The position numbers were made by a program, and so were the translations under genes. A stretch of DNA of 35,741 nt from Alphaproteobacteria bacterium. GTDB lineage: Bacteria; Pseudomonadota; Alphaproteobacteria; CAAHEQ01; UBA3637. The notes beneath the pieces were generated by a model, which did not search any database, was not told where the DNA came from, and saw only the letters and a program-made list of their open reading frames with translations. Every line of letters begins with the position of its first letter. Positions within the stretch are counted from its first letter, which is position 1. Where the stretch lies: positions 1 through 35,741 of the forward strand of contig SUUS01000012.1 in NCBI GenBank assembly GCA_015062395.1. The letters run 5' to 3'. Shown here in pieces: positions 17,562-25,661 of the stretch.

Positions 17562-18237
17562 TTGGCAAGATTCAGGTTTTGTATTGGGGACTAAAAGACT
17601 GGGAGAAAACAATGTTATTCTCTCTCTTTTAACGCAAAATCATGGACGTCATTTGGGACTTATTCGTACAAAAAACAAACCATTATCTGGTTGTTTTATA
17701 CAAGTAAAATGGAAAGCGCGCTTACCTGAACATTTGGGAACATATACCATAGAAAACATAAAACCTTTTTCTGCTGGTTTTATGGATGACAGAAAACGTC
17801 TGGCTGCAATCAGCTGTTTATGTACATTATTAGAAGAAACCCTACCAGAAAGGGAAAATGTTTTAAGTTTTTACAATCATCTGATGTTATTTTTAAAAAA
17901 TATACAAAATGAAGATTGGGTAAAAGAATATGTCCGTTTAGAAGTAAAATTATTAAAAACGATTGGTTTTGGATTAGATTTATCAAAATGTGCAGCAGGA
18001 GGAAATAGCGCTGATTTGGCTTATATTTCCCCAAAAACAGGACGTGCTGTTAGCATGGAAAAAGGGAAGCCTTATCATGAAAAATTACTACCACTTCCTT
18101 CTTTTCTGTGGAAAGATGATATTTATACATCTAAAGACATCCATAATGGTTTACAATTAACGGGCTATTTCCTGTCACAGCATGTAAAAAAGATGCCCAT
18201 AACAAGAGCATCTCTCTTACCTGAAAAAAATTGCTAA
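17554..18237 (+). CDS. recO: DNA repair protein RecO
   Basis: 227 residues from the ATG at 17554, chosen because GGGGG lies about 10 nt upstream and the protein then begins MPDWQDSGFVLGTKRLGENN like other RecO proteins; an in-frame ATG at 17530 lies inside era. The N-terminal OB fold contains GRHLGLIRT and the central helical domain LAAISCLCTLLEETLPE. It loads RecA onto SSB-coated DNA with RecR. The C-terminal part is as short as in other Alphaproteobacteria. Confidence 0.92.
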   Translation: MPDWQDSGFVLGTKRLGENNVILSLLTQNHGRHLGLIRTKNKPLSGCFIQVKWKARLPEHLGTYTIENIKPFSAGFMDDRKRLAAISCLCTLLEETLPERENVLSFYNHLMLFLKNIQNEDWVKEYVRLEVKLLKTIGFGLDLSKCAAGGNSADLAYISPKTGRAVSMEKGKPYHEKLLPLPSFLWKDDIYTSKDIHNGLQLTGYFLSQHVKKMPITRASLLPEKNC

Positions 18238-18265
18238 TTTAGATAGAAAAATTTCTACATACAAA

Positions 18266-18291
18266 AAAGCCCCTGCAAAAACAGGGGCTTT
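18266..18291. terminator. Bidirectional terminator between recO and the DUF2934 gene
   Basis: A 10-bp perfect stem AAAGCCCCTG / CAGGGGCTTT with a 6-nt loop. Read on the minus strand it is followed by six T residues, so it mainly ends the DUF2934 gene; on the plus strand the T-run is shorter but it can also stop the lepB-recO transcript. Confidence 0.8.
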
Positions 18292-18309
18292 ACAAAAAAT
18301 CAACTTAAA

Positions 18310-18657
18310 TTATTTCTTTACAGAACCATATAATGGTGTGATAATTTTTGCAGGTGATTTTACAGGAACTGGACTAATTTTTGATTTAGCAGCCTTTTTT
18401 GCAGGAGCCTTAATTGCCGAAGCAACTTTTACAACTGGTTTTGCATCCAAAGAATCCATTGACTTTGTTGCTTTTGAAGCTGTCTTTTTAGCAACTGCTT
18501 TTTTGGCAGGAGCTTTTGCTTTTTTATCATAGCCACAAGTTAAAAATTGTTCACATGCTAAAGACCAAAATTCTTCGGATTTGCCCTCTGGTTTACCCGC
18601 ATTTTCCCACATAAAATATGCAGCTGTACGAATGTATTCAATATCTTTTTCACTCAT
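18310..18657 (-). CDS. DUF2934 protein with histone H1-like tail
   Basis: 115 residues from the ATG at 18657, selected because GAGGAG lies 9 nt upstream; a TTG at 18663 would be too close to it. Residues about 5-45 form the DUF2934 helix pair (IRTAAYFMWENAGKPEGKSE, then FWSLACEQFL). Residues 48-115 are a low-complexity Lys/Ala/Pro repeat (KAPAKKAVAKK type), as in bacterial histone H1-like tails that bind DNA or RNA non-specifically. A nucleoid-associated role is inference. It has its own promoter (18703-18730) and terminator (18266-18291), so it is a single-gene unit. Confidence 0.8.
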   Translation of the reverse strand: MSEKDIEYIRTAAYFMWENAGKPEGKSEEFWSLACEQFLTCGYDKKAKAPAKKAVAKKTASKATKSMDSLDAKPVVKVASAIKAPAKKAAKSKISPVPVKSPAKIITPLYGSVKK

Positions 18658-18702
18658 TTTCAATATCTCCTCTTGTTCAGGAAAAAAATAACTACATTTC
18701 TT

Positions 18703-18730
18703 AATATAACAAATAAAATTTTTTTTACAA
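18703..18730 (-). promoter_or_regulatory. Promoter of the DUF2934 gene
   Basis: Minus strand TTGTAA (18730-18725), 16-nt spacer, TATATT (18708-18703) with TGT just before it (extended -10). It lies in the T/A-rich 147-bp gap after the transporter gene, about 45 nt before the ATG. Confidence 0.5.
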
Positions 18731-18810
18731 GTACTTTTTTTGTTTTTTTACATTTTTTTTCATATTTTACAATAAGTTAATAAATTATTAACCATTTTAT
18801 TCGCTTTTTA

Positions 18811-19779
18811 TTAAAACCATCTTTTACGTTTAAGATACCAAACTTGTAAAAAGCCCAAAAATAAAAGAAACAAAGTAATCCACATAAAACCGACTGGTTT
18901 CTCAACTGCTTCTGTATAATTTGACCCTAAAATACCAGTCAGCAAAGTTAAAGGAGCTAGCACCACCATAATTATTGTCAAAAGATACATAGTTTTATTC
19001 AACTGGACATTAATGCGACTATCTAACTCTTCTTGACTAACAGTGGAATGTTCTCTGGCATATTCTAAAGCAGAAACAACTTGAAGCATATCTCTGCGAA
19101 TCGAACGTAAAACAGCCTTTTCTTGTTTATTTAAATCCGTTTCGATGCTTTTTAACGAAATAAAGACATCCTTTTGAGGTCCAATATAACGTCTCATCCC
19201 CAAAACTTGATGACGAATATCACTGATTCGATAGCGCAAATCATCGGCTTTCATCGTATCGACATCTATCAGTTCATCTTCTATATCATCCAAACTATCG
19301 TCTATTTTATTTAAAACTTTTGAAATGTTTAATGTAATACTTTCAGCCAAACGAATAAAAGCACCTGCAGGCGTTAAAGGTGCATTTCCCATAACAAACG
19401 AATCCACTAAATGTTCTATTGCAGGCTGACGTCTGTGAGAAATAGATATCATTCTATTTTTTTCAATCCAAAAACGAACAGCAATCATATCTTCCACATC
19501 AGCATTTCTGTTTAAATTAACATCGCGCAAAACAATAAATGTTCCAGATGGCAAAGTAAAAAATCGAGGTTGAGTTTCTTCATCTAACAAATTTTCGACA
19601 ATCAGCTCATCTAAACCACTTTCATTTATCAACCAATTAACGCTTTCAGGATTTTCTTCATCTAAATGAATCCATAATTTTCCTGCTTTAATACGTGTCA
19701 ACTTTTGTAAAGTGTATTTATCTACATGACCATTTTCTTTAAATCGAAGACAAAATTCAGATGTAGCACCTCTTGCCAT
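18811..19779 (-). CDS. CorA/ZntB-family divalent cation transporter
   Basis: 322 residues from the ATG at 19779, preferred over the GTG at 19794 because GGGGAG lies 6 nt upstream. A large cytoplasmic N-terminal domain with a long helix (IRHQVLGMRRYIGPQKDVF) is followed by two C-terminal membrane helices (about 262-285 and 298-316) and a basic tail KRKRWF, the CorA pentamer layout. The sequence is closer to ZntB than to classic CorA. The loop motif that forms the ion entrance is normally GMN (GVN or GIN in ZntB); here it reads GSN in GILGSNYTEAVE. Transport of Zn2+, Mg2+ or another ion cannot be decided. The start lies 15 bp after the hemolysin III-type gene. Confidence 0.88.
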   Translation of the reverse strand: MARGATSEFCLRFKENGHVDKYTLQKLTRIKAGKLWIHLDEENPESVNWLINESGLDELIVENLLDEETQPRFFTLPSGTFIVLRDVNLNRNADVEDMIAVRFWIEKNRMISISHRRQPAIEHLVDSFVMGNAPLTPAGAFIRLAESITLNISKVLNKIDDSLDDIEDELIDVDTMKADDLRYRISDIRHQVLGMRRYIGPQKDVFISLKSIETDLNKQEKAVLRSIRRDMLQVVSALEYAREHSTVSQEELDSRINVQLNKTMYLLTIIMVVLAPLTLLTGILGSNYTEAVEKPVGFMWITLFLLFLGFLQVWYLKRKRWF

Positions 19780-19794
19780 AATAAATCTCCCCAC

Positions 19795-20454
19795 TCATAA
19801 AACACAACCGTAAAGCACTGCAAAAAAGTGCATAACACTTCCCAACAAAACGAAAAAATGCCAAATTGCATGCGTATATTTTTTACTTTTCCAAATATAA
19901 AAGGCTATTCCCAAGGTATAAAAAAGACCACCCAAAACCAAAAATATCAATCCAGTTTTAGAAATAACTGAAAACAACTTGTCTGATGCAACTAAAACAA
20001 GCCACCCCATTCCTAAATATAAACCAACAGACCATACCTTTTTACCATTGGAAGGCAAGACGATTTTCAAAAATGTTCCTAATAAAGCCAATCCCCAAAT
20101 AATACCAAACAATGTCCAACCTAAAGGACCTCGCAATAAAGTTAGTAAAAAAGGCGTATAAGTTCCTGCTATCAAGTAATAAATAGCTATATGGTCACAT
20201 TTTTTCAGATATTTTTTCACTGTTAAATTCGAAACAGAATGGTATATGGTTGACATTGAATACATTAAAATCAAAGATGCACCAAAAATGGCACAAGACA
20301 CCAAAGCCCATATATTGTGAGTGACTGCTGAAAAAGCAACCAAAATAACCAACCCAGCAATGGACAATAAAATACCGATACCATGCACCAGCGCATGCCA
20401 TAATTCTTCAATTCCTGTATAAGCACGTATCATCTTTACATAATCATCAGTCAT
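19795..20454 (-). CDS. Hemolysin III / PAQR-family membrane protein
   Basis: 219 residues from the ATG at 20454, chosen for GGAGGGG 5 nt upstream. Seven membrane helices with the PAQR metal-site residues: EELWHALVHGIG in the first part, S-x3-H in MSTIYHSV, and HAIWHFFVLLGSVMHFF near the C-terminus. Despite the family name, most members are not toxins; relatives are thought to act on membrane lipids or ceramide-like substrates. Transcribed divergently from the HNH-like pair and just ahead of the cation transporter. Confidence 0.9.
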   Translation of the reverse strand: MTDDYVKMIRAYTGIEELWHALVHGIGILLSIAGLVILVAFSAVTHNIWALVSCAIFGASLILMYSMSTIYHSVSNLTVKKYLKKCDHIAIYYLIAGTYTPFLLTLLRGPLGWTLFGIIWGLALLGTFLKIVLPSNGKKVWSVGLYLGMGWLVLVASDKLFSVISKTGLIFLVLGGLFYTLGIAFYIWKSKKYTHAIWHFFVLLGSVMHFFAVLYGCVL

Positions 20455-20509
20455 TTTTCCCCTCCACTTTAAAATAAAATCAAAATACAATTATGTCAAA
20501 TAAAAATGT

Positions 20510-20538
20510 TTGACAGTTTTTCTATTTTTTGCTATAAT
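20510..20538 (+). promoter_or_regulatory. Perfect consensus sigma70 promoter of the HNH-like gene pair
   Basis: TTGACA (20510-20515), 17-nt spacer, TATAAT (20533-20538): both boxes match the consensus exactly. RNA would start near 20545, giving a leader of about 25 nt with AAAGGGG before the ATG at 20570. No operator-like palindrome is obvious next to it. Confidence 0.8.
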
Positions 20539-20569
20539 GCTTTGTCAACTTTTTATAAAGGGGTTTCTT

Positions 20570-21313
20570 ATGTATAAGAACGATTCTTATCAAACTCAAA
20601 TAGAACGACATCCGATTTTACAACGGTTGGGATGCTCTGCTGTTAAAACAGAAACAACACATCCCCTCCCCAAAAGAAAACGTGTTTTACGTAGGAAAAA
20701 ATTTCACCGTAGCATTCAAAAAGTATTTGTAAAATATCTTTATCTTGTAGATTCACAGTCGATTAGAAAATTTTTTAATCAAAAAGAAATACTTGCTTTG
20801 CAACTGGGGGAATTACCTTCTAACTGGACTGTTCATCACCAAAAATCGATATTTTGGGGAGGAACAAATTTTAATCCAAAATTTGAACAGCAAATATATC
20901 AAACACCATTGACAAAAACACAGGAAAACAAATGCAAAAAACAACAAAACGCTGAAGAGTTAAAGCTGCGTTTTCAATTAGAGAACTTTTTACAAAATGC
21001 CCTGAAAAAAGGCCACTTAAAAAGAACTTTTTTAGAATTGTTCAAGGGCTATCTTATTGCTTTGCCCATAGATATTCATCGCAAATTGGAAGATGATTAT
21101 CTAAAACCACAGGAAGCACAAGCAACACAAGATGAAGAAACGAATCCATCCAATACCTTTAAGTATGAAATATCATATCCTATTTGGAATCAATTAATTT
21201 ATCATGGTCAAGATTTTAGTAAGAAAAAGCCCCCTCAAACAATAGGAAAACACAAAATTAAAGACACGCAAGAAAAAAATAAGAAGAAAGGACATTCTAA
21301 AGCTGATGATTAA
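20570..21313 (+). CDS. HNH-like protein, paralogue A
   Basis: 247 residues from the ATG at 20570 (AAAGGGG 6 nt upstream; the longer in-frame form would start inside the promoter). Not a family I can name. It is a clear paralogue of the next gene. The shared core is P-x-x-W-T-V-H-H-Q-K-S with H89-H90, then WGG (96-98) and N102, and after an insertion containing FQLENFLQNAL the segment LPIDIHRKLEDDYL with H170. The pattern HH...GG...N...LP..IH..L is what HNH/His-Me finger nucleases show, here with about 65 residues inserted before the last histidine. Both ends are Lys-rich (KRKRVLRRKK; C-terminal KKK runs), fitting nucleic-acid binding. No signal peptide. Nuclease activity is inference. Confidence 0.65.
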   Translation: MYKNDSYQTQIERHPILQRLGCSAVKTETTHPLPKRKRVLRRKKFHRSIQKVFVKYLYLVDSQSIRKFFNQKEILALQLGELPSNWTVHHQKSIFWGGTNFNPKFEQQIYQTPLTKTQENKCKKQQNAEELKLRFQLENFLQNALKKGHLKRTFLELFKGYLIALPIDIHRKLEDDYLKPQEAQATQDEETNPSNTFKYEISYPIWNQLIYHGQDFSKKKPPQTIGKHKIKDTQEKNKKKGHSKADD

Positions 21314-21334
21314 CAAGCTTTAAAATAAACAACG

Positions 21335-22108
21335 ATGAAACGATTAAAAGAAGAATTTTTGAGACTTGTTATGTTTTCATTTTCATTAAATGCAAATGAA
21401 GTAAGAATTGATATGGATTATCCTAGACCAAAAGAAAAAATTGCAGAATTACGACAGGAATTTCATCACGGCATACGCCCTATTTTTTTAAAGTATCTTC
21501 CTTTAGCCGATCCAAAAGCTGTTTCAGAAAAATTTTCCCAAGAAGAACAAAAACTCTTATTATCTGGAAAAGTTCCTCCTGGTTGGAGTGTTCATCATCA
21601 AAAATCTTTAAGTTGGGGTGGGCAAAGTTTTAACGTGGACTTGCTAGAAGAAATCGAACGTATCCCATTAACACCAGAACAAATTCAAATTTGTGAAAGA
21701 GCTTTAAATACAGAAAAAACCAGAAGACATTTTCAAATAGAAAATTTTTTACAAAATGCCATTAGGAAAAAAACTTTTCCGAAAGCTTTTCGCGCGTTGT
21801 TTAAAAACTATTTAATTTTACTTCCCCAAGAAATCCATGAAAAATTAGAAAAAGAATACCTAAAAGTACAAAGAGATATTGGTTTTTCTATTAAAACAGA
21901 AAATAAAGACACACCAGAATTGGCGTTAAAACTCCCTCTTTCTTTTCCTTTATGGGATCAATATATTTTGGGTGGAAGCCATCTTAATGTACAGGCACAA
22001 AAACCAATTTACCATTCCAGAGAAGATTATCGTAAAAAACGACTCTTCAGACATCAAAATGCAGCACTTCGACATATGCGTTTATCAGATAGACTAAAAG
22101 ATGATTAA
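21335..22108 (+). CDS. HNH-like protein, paralogue B
   Basis: 257 residues, 21 bp after paralogue A and presumably on the same mRNA. Shared blocks: GWSVHHQKSLSWGG with H87-H88 and G95-G96, N100, FQIENFLQNAI (133-143), and LLPQEIHEKLEKEYLKVQ with H168. The first 25 residues and the C-terminal 40 are unlike paralogue A; the C-terminus is Arg/His-rich. The start is uncertain because no good ribosome-binding site precedes 21335; ATGs at 21371 and 21413 are alternatives. The stop overlaps the lptB stop by 4 bp, with no terminator between the convergent genes. Function unproven; an HNH-type nuclease is the best guess from the residue pattern. Confidence 0.65.
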   Translation: MKRLKEEFLRLVMFSFSLNANEVRIDMDYPRPKEKIAELRQEFHHGIRPIFLKYLPLADPKAVSEKFSQEEQKLLLSGKVPPGWSVHHQKSLSWGGQSFNVDLLEEIERIPLTPEQIQICERALNTEKTRRHFQIENFLQNAIRKKTFPKAFRALFKNYLILLPQEIHEKLEKEYLKVQRDIGFSIKTENKDTPELALKLPLSFPLWDQYILGGSHLNVQAQKPIYHSREDYRKKRLFRHQNAALRHMRLSDRLKDD

Positions 22109-22839
22109 ATAGAAAAACTTTCGCCTAAATAAATTTTTCTGACCCGTTCATCAGAAACAATTTCGTTTGGAGTTCCTTCTTTTAACATAATTCCATCACT
22201 TAAAATATATGCTCTATCAATAATTCCAAGAGTTTCTCTGACATTATGATCTGTAATTAAAACGCCCAATCCTCTGTTTTTTAAGTGCGCTACCAAATTA
22301 CGAATTTCAGAAACGGCAATTGGATCAATTCCAGCCAAAGGTTCATCCAATAAAATAAAAGATGGATTGCTTGCCAAAGCTCGTGCGATTTCCAAACGTC
22401 TTCTTTCCCCTCCAGATAAAGCTTTTGAAGGAGATCTTCTTAAATGAGAAATTGAAAATTCACCCAATAGAGAATCTAATTTTGCTTGACGTTCTGTTGT
22501 ATCTGATATTGTTAATTCCAAAATACTCATTATATTATCTTCAACACTCAAACCTCTAAAAATAGAAGATTCTTGAGGCAAATAGCCAATTCCCAAACGA
22601 GAACGCTGATACATTGGTAAACGCGTAATATCAATACCATCTAAAAAAATCTGACCAAAATTAGGCTGAATTAAACCTGTAATACAGTAAAAACAAGTCG
22701 TTTTCCCTGCGCCATTAGGTCCCAACAAACCGACGGCTTCTCCTTGTTTTACGGACAGAGAAATATCTCGTAAAACAGTTCTCGTTTTATAAGACTTTCC
22801 TATATTTTTTGCCACTAAACCTTTTTGAATTTTATCCAT
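22105..22839 (-). CDS. lptB: LPS export ABC transporter ATP-binding protein LptB
   Basis: 244 residues. Walker A GPNGAGKTT (40-48), Q-loop in YLPQESSIFRGLS, signature LSGGERRRLEIARAL, Walker B FILLDEPLAGID and the switch histidine in ITDHNVRETL. It powers extraction of lipopolysaccharide from the inner membrane with LptF/G. Ten bases separate it from the fused lptC-lptA gene, matching the usual lptC-lptA-lptB order. Confidence 0.95.
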   Translation of the reverse strand: MDKIQKGLVAKNIGKSYKTRTVLRDISLSVKQGEAVGLLGPNGAGKTTCFYCITGLIQPNFGQIFLDGIDITRLPMYQRSRLGIGYLPQESSIFRGLSVEDNIMSILELTISDTTERQAKLDSLLGEFSISHLRRSPSKALSGGERRRLEIARALASNPSFILLDEPLAGIDPIAVSEIRNLVAHLKNRGLGVLITDHNVRETLGIIDRAYILSDGIMLKEGTPNEIVSDERVRKIYLGESFSI

Positions 22840-22849
22840 TTTACGTTCC

Positions 22850-23905
22850 TTACTTTTTCAATTTTGTTGGAAAAATAGTTCCTCTTACTCGTTGTTGCGA
22901 TTTTCTTGGTTTAGAATAATCAACTTCAAGTTGACTGTGTCCAGTTTTCATATCTATAACGGCTCTATCACCATGCATCAATCCCTCATTTCGTTCAACA
23001 GAAACATTTCCCGTAATAAAAGCTTTTTCTTTTACTAAATCATAAAAAACATCATTTCCTGTTATTGTTTCAGTTGGCGTTATAATTTTTACATTGGACT
23101 TTGCCTGAATAGATTTTAATTCGTAGCGATTTCCCCCTAAAGAACGAAAATAAGCCGTCATTTCATCAGAAAAAACTTGATTTTGCCCATCATCTGCCAA
23201 AACATTTTTAAAAGCCGTTATTGTTTGCGTTTTTTGACGAACTTCAAATCCATTATCTGCAGTAATCACAACCTGTTGATTTCTTGGTTCTTGCTTTAAT
23301 ACAGCTTTTGCAGGTCCTTTAAAGTCGATTTCCTGACCATTTTGACGCATATAAAAACCTGTCGCATCTAAATCAGCTTTTAATCCTCTGATTGCAATAT
23401 CTTTATCCGAATAAGCCTTTTGATTTTTATAATCAACAATCACTGCAGAAGAATCTGCAACATAACCGTTATCCGTTTCCAAATATACCTTGTCCTTAAA
23501 GAAAACAATATCTGTTTCTTGATAAAACCATGCAAAAGGAGCTTTTGAAAAAATTTTAACACCAGAATTTAAGGTCATTTCTCCATCTGGTAAGTCTAAT
23601 TGAACTAATCGTTGTTTTGGATCTATTTCCAAAATCTTATCAGACGTAATTGTAAAAGGTTGCCCTTTTTCATCTTCTGAATAAAACTGAACTTTTTGCA
23701 TATCTATCGTAGCTTTTGATAGTTCTGGAGAAACAGAATCTTTCAAGCCATCAGAAAAAAAGTCACTTTTCTTTTGAAGCTGCGGCCAAACCAACAAAGA
23801 CAAAAGTAATCCTCCTGCTAAAACAGGCAACACAACACGCATAATATAAACAAAGCGCTGATGCTTTTTTAACGTTTGGATGTAATTTTTCAAAATACTA
23901 AACAA
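22850..23905 (-). CDS. lptC: LptC-LptA fusion, LPS transport bridge
   Basis: 351 residues, nearly twice the length of LptC. Residues about 20-42 are a single membrane anchor; about 60-203 is the LptC beta-jellyroll (MQKVQFYSEDEKGQPFTITS and following strands). Residues 212-351 repeat the fold as an LptA/OstA_N domain: VVITADNGFEVRQ, TITAFKNVLADDG, ITGNDVFYD, and a basic tail ending RVRGTIFPTKLKK. LptA is normally a separate periplasmic protein with its own signal peptide encoded between lptC and lptB. Here no signal peptide or stop lies between the parts and no separate lptA is present, so one chain would anchor the periplasmic bridge. Its start overlaps the kdsD stop by 8 bp. Confidence 0.85.
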   Translation of the reverse strand: MFSILKNYIQTLKKHQRFVYIMRVVLPVLAGGLLLSLLVWPQLQKKSDFFSDGLKDSVSPELSKATIDMQKVQFYSEDEKGQPFTITSDKILEIDPKQRLVQLDLPDGEMTLNSGVKIFSKAPFAWFYQETDIVFFKDKVYLETDNGYVADSSAVIVDYKNQKAYSDKDIAIRGLKADLDATGFYMRQNGQEIDFKGPAKAVLKQEPRNQQVVITADNGFEVRQKTQTITAFKNVLADDGQNQVFSDEMTAYFRSLGGNRYELKSIQAKSNVKIITPTETITGNDVFYDLVKEKAFITGNVSVERNEGLMHGDRAVIDMKTGHSQLEVDYSKPRKSQQRVRGTIFPTKLKK

Positions 23906-24860
23906 CCCCAGCTGATAAACAATGATGCAAATGCAACAAACCTATTGGTTTTCCGTCTTTTACAACAAAGATATTGGTAATTTGCTTTTCATTTAATATA
24001 CGTACAGCCTCTACTGCCAACATATTTTCATCATTTAAAACCTTTGGTGAAGATGTCATTATTTCGACTGTTTTGTGAGCCAATAAATCTGGACTGATAT
24101 GACGTCTTAAATCACCATCCGTCACCATACCAACGAAATTACCTGCGTCATCAATAACACCAACACAACCCAATTTCTTTTTGGTCATTTCAACCAATGT
24201 ATCAGACATTAAACTGTCATCTTTTACCAAAGGCAACTCATCACCAACGGCCATTAATTCTCTAACTTTCAGTAAAAGAGCGCCCAATTTTCCACCAGGA
24301 TGTCTGTCACGATATTGTTCTTTGGAAAAACCTTTCATTTCCAACAATGTCATCGCCAAAGCATCCCCCATAGCTAAACTAACAGTAGTCGAAGTTGTCG
24401 GAGCCATACCAAAAGAACAGGCTTCTTGGAACTCTGGATAGCAAATAACAATATCAGAAGCTTTTGCTAAAGTGCTTTGAGCATTTCCAACCATTGAAAT
24501 CAAAGTAATACCAAAGCGACGTGAAAAAGCAATAACATCAGCCAATTCTTTTGATTCACCAGAATAAGATAATGCTAAAATAGTGTCATCCGTTGTAAAC
24601 ATCCCCAAATCGCCATGACTAGCTTCTCCTGGATGGACGAAAAAAGCTGGTGTTCCGACAGACGCTAAAGTTGCTGCGATTTTTTTACCGACATGACCAC
24701 TTTTTCCCATTCCAGTCACAATAACACGACCCTTTGTATTAAACATCGTCTGAACAGCTTGATAAAAACTTTCTCCTAAATTTTCTGAAACTTTACGAAT
24801 AGCTTCCCATTCCATATCCAAAACATGACGACCTTGTGCGATTATTTCGTTTTTTTCCAT
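23898..24860 (-). CDS. kdsD: D-arabinose 5-phosphate isomerase
   Basis: 320 residues. The SIS sugar-isomerase domain comes first (GMGKSGHVGKKIAATLAS, then HPGEASHGDLGM and SYSGES), followed by two CBS domains (about 200-320; GVIDDAGNFVGMVTDGDLRR is part of the first). It makes arabinose 5-phosphate for Kdo, the sugar that links lipid A to the LPS core. Its position ahead of lptC-A and lptB groups LPS synthesis with export. Confidence 0.94.
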   Translation of the reverse strand: MEKNEIIAQGRHVLDMEWEAIRKVSENLGESFYQAVQTMFNTKGRVIVTGMGKSGHVGKKIAATLASVGTPAFFVHPGEASHGDLGMFTTDDTILALSYSGESKELADVIAFSRRFGITLISMVGNAQSTLAKASDIVICYPEFQEACSFGMAPTTSTTVSLAMGDALAMTLLEMKGFSKEQYRDRHPGGKLGALLLKVRELMAVGDELPLVKDDSLMSDTLVEMTKKKLGCVGVIDDAGNFVGMVTDGDLRRHISPDLLAHKTVEIMTSSPKVLNDENMLAVEAVRILNEKQITNIFVVKDGKPIGLLHLHHCLSAGVV

Positions 24861-24872
24861 TTTTAAATCCTT

Positions 24873-25484
24873 TTAATGTTCAAAAATATCTGGATTTTTA
24901 AAACTATTTAAATCCAATTCTGCCCTTGCTGGTAGAAAATCAAAACAAGCTTGAGCTAAATCCTTACGCCCTTCTCTGACCAAAAGAGCATCTAACTTTT
25001 CTTTTAATGCATGCAAATACAAAACATCATTTGCTGCATACTGTTTTTGTGCATCGGTTAAATCTTCAGCGCCCCAATCGGATAGTTGCTGTTCTTTTTC
25101 CAGTTCAACCCCCAACAATTCTGAACAAATTGCTTTCAATCCATGCATTGGTGCAGATGGACGAACCAACTTATGTGCTATTTTTGTACAATAAACAGGA
25201 GCGCAAACAATATCTAAATCATGCAACATTTTTGCCAAATCAAAACGCGCATAATGAAAAATTTTCAAAACTTTTGGATTGGTTAATAACTTTTTTAAAT
25301 TTTTAGGCTCTTTTCCTGCGACAATTTGAACCAAATAAGCATTTCCCTGTCCATCTCCGATTTGAACTAAACACAAACGATCCCTGTGCAAATCCAATCC
25401 CATTGTTTCTGTATCTACAGAAATAACATTTGGAAAAGATATCTTCGCGGGTAAATCAGCTTTATAAAAGAAAATTTTTCCCAT
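24873..25484 (-). CDS. rnd: Ribonuclease D-type 3'-5' exonuclease
   Basis: 203 residues, only the DEDD exonuclease domain: Exo I VDTETMGLDL, Exo II FHYARFDLAKM, Exo III YAANDVLYLH. The HRDC domains of E. coli RNase D are missing, as is common in Alphaproteobacteria. It would trim tRNA or other small RNA 3' ends. It lies just downstream of a tRNA gene and 12 bp before kdsD. Confidence 0.88.
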   Translation of the reverse strand: MGKIFFYKADLPAKISFPNVISVDTETMGLDLHRDRLCLVQIGDGQGNAYLVQIVAGKEPKNLKKLLTNPKVLKIFHYARFDLAKMLHDLDIVCAPVYCTKIAHKLVRPSAPMHGLKAICSELLGVELEKEQQLSDWGAEDLTDAQKQYAANDVLYLHALKEKLDALLVREGRKDLAQACFDFLPARAELDLNSFKNPDIFEH

Positions 25485-25506
25485 AAAAAATCCCTTCTTT
25501 TAATTT

Positions 25507-25591
25507 TGGTGCCCAGAAGAGGACTCGAACCTCCATGTTTTGCAACACTCGCACCTGAAACGAGCGCGTCTACCAATTCCGCCATCTGGGC
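25507..25591 (-). tRNA. tRNA-Leu (anticodon CAG)
   Basis: 85 nt with encoded CCA end. Acceptor stem GCCCAGA / TCTGGGC, leucine-type D arm GGCGGAATTGGTAGACGC, anticodon stem CTCGT / GCGAG around loop TTCAGGT (anticodon CAG), a long variable arm, and T arm GGTTCGAGTCC. The class II shape and the CAG anticodon agree on leucine. Confidence 0.96.
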
Positions 25592-25661
25592 TAATCTTTT
25601 TAATCTGGAGAAAAAATACCATCTTTTATTTTTCAAGTCAAGTATTTTTTAAACTATTGTG

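Noticed and set aside
19795-20454. Hemolysin III as a virulence toxin
   Set aside because: The family name is historical; the protein is a seven-helix PAQR-type membrane protein without toxin features.
25415-25636. A 73-codon open frame on the minus strand across the tRNA-Leu gene
   Set aside because: It reads through the tRNA and into the start of rnd; its protein is the usual by-product of translating a tRNA-Leu.
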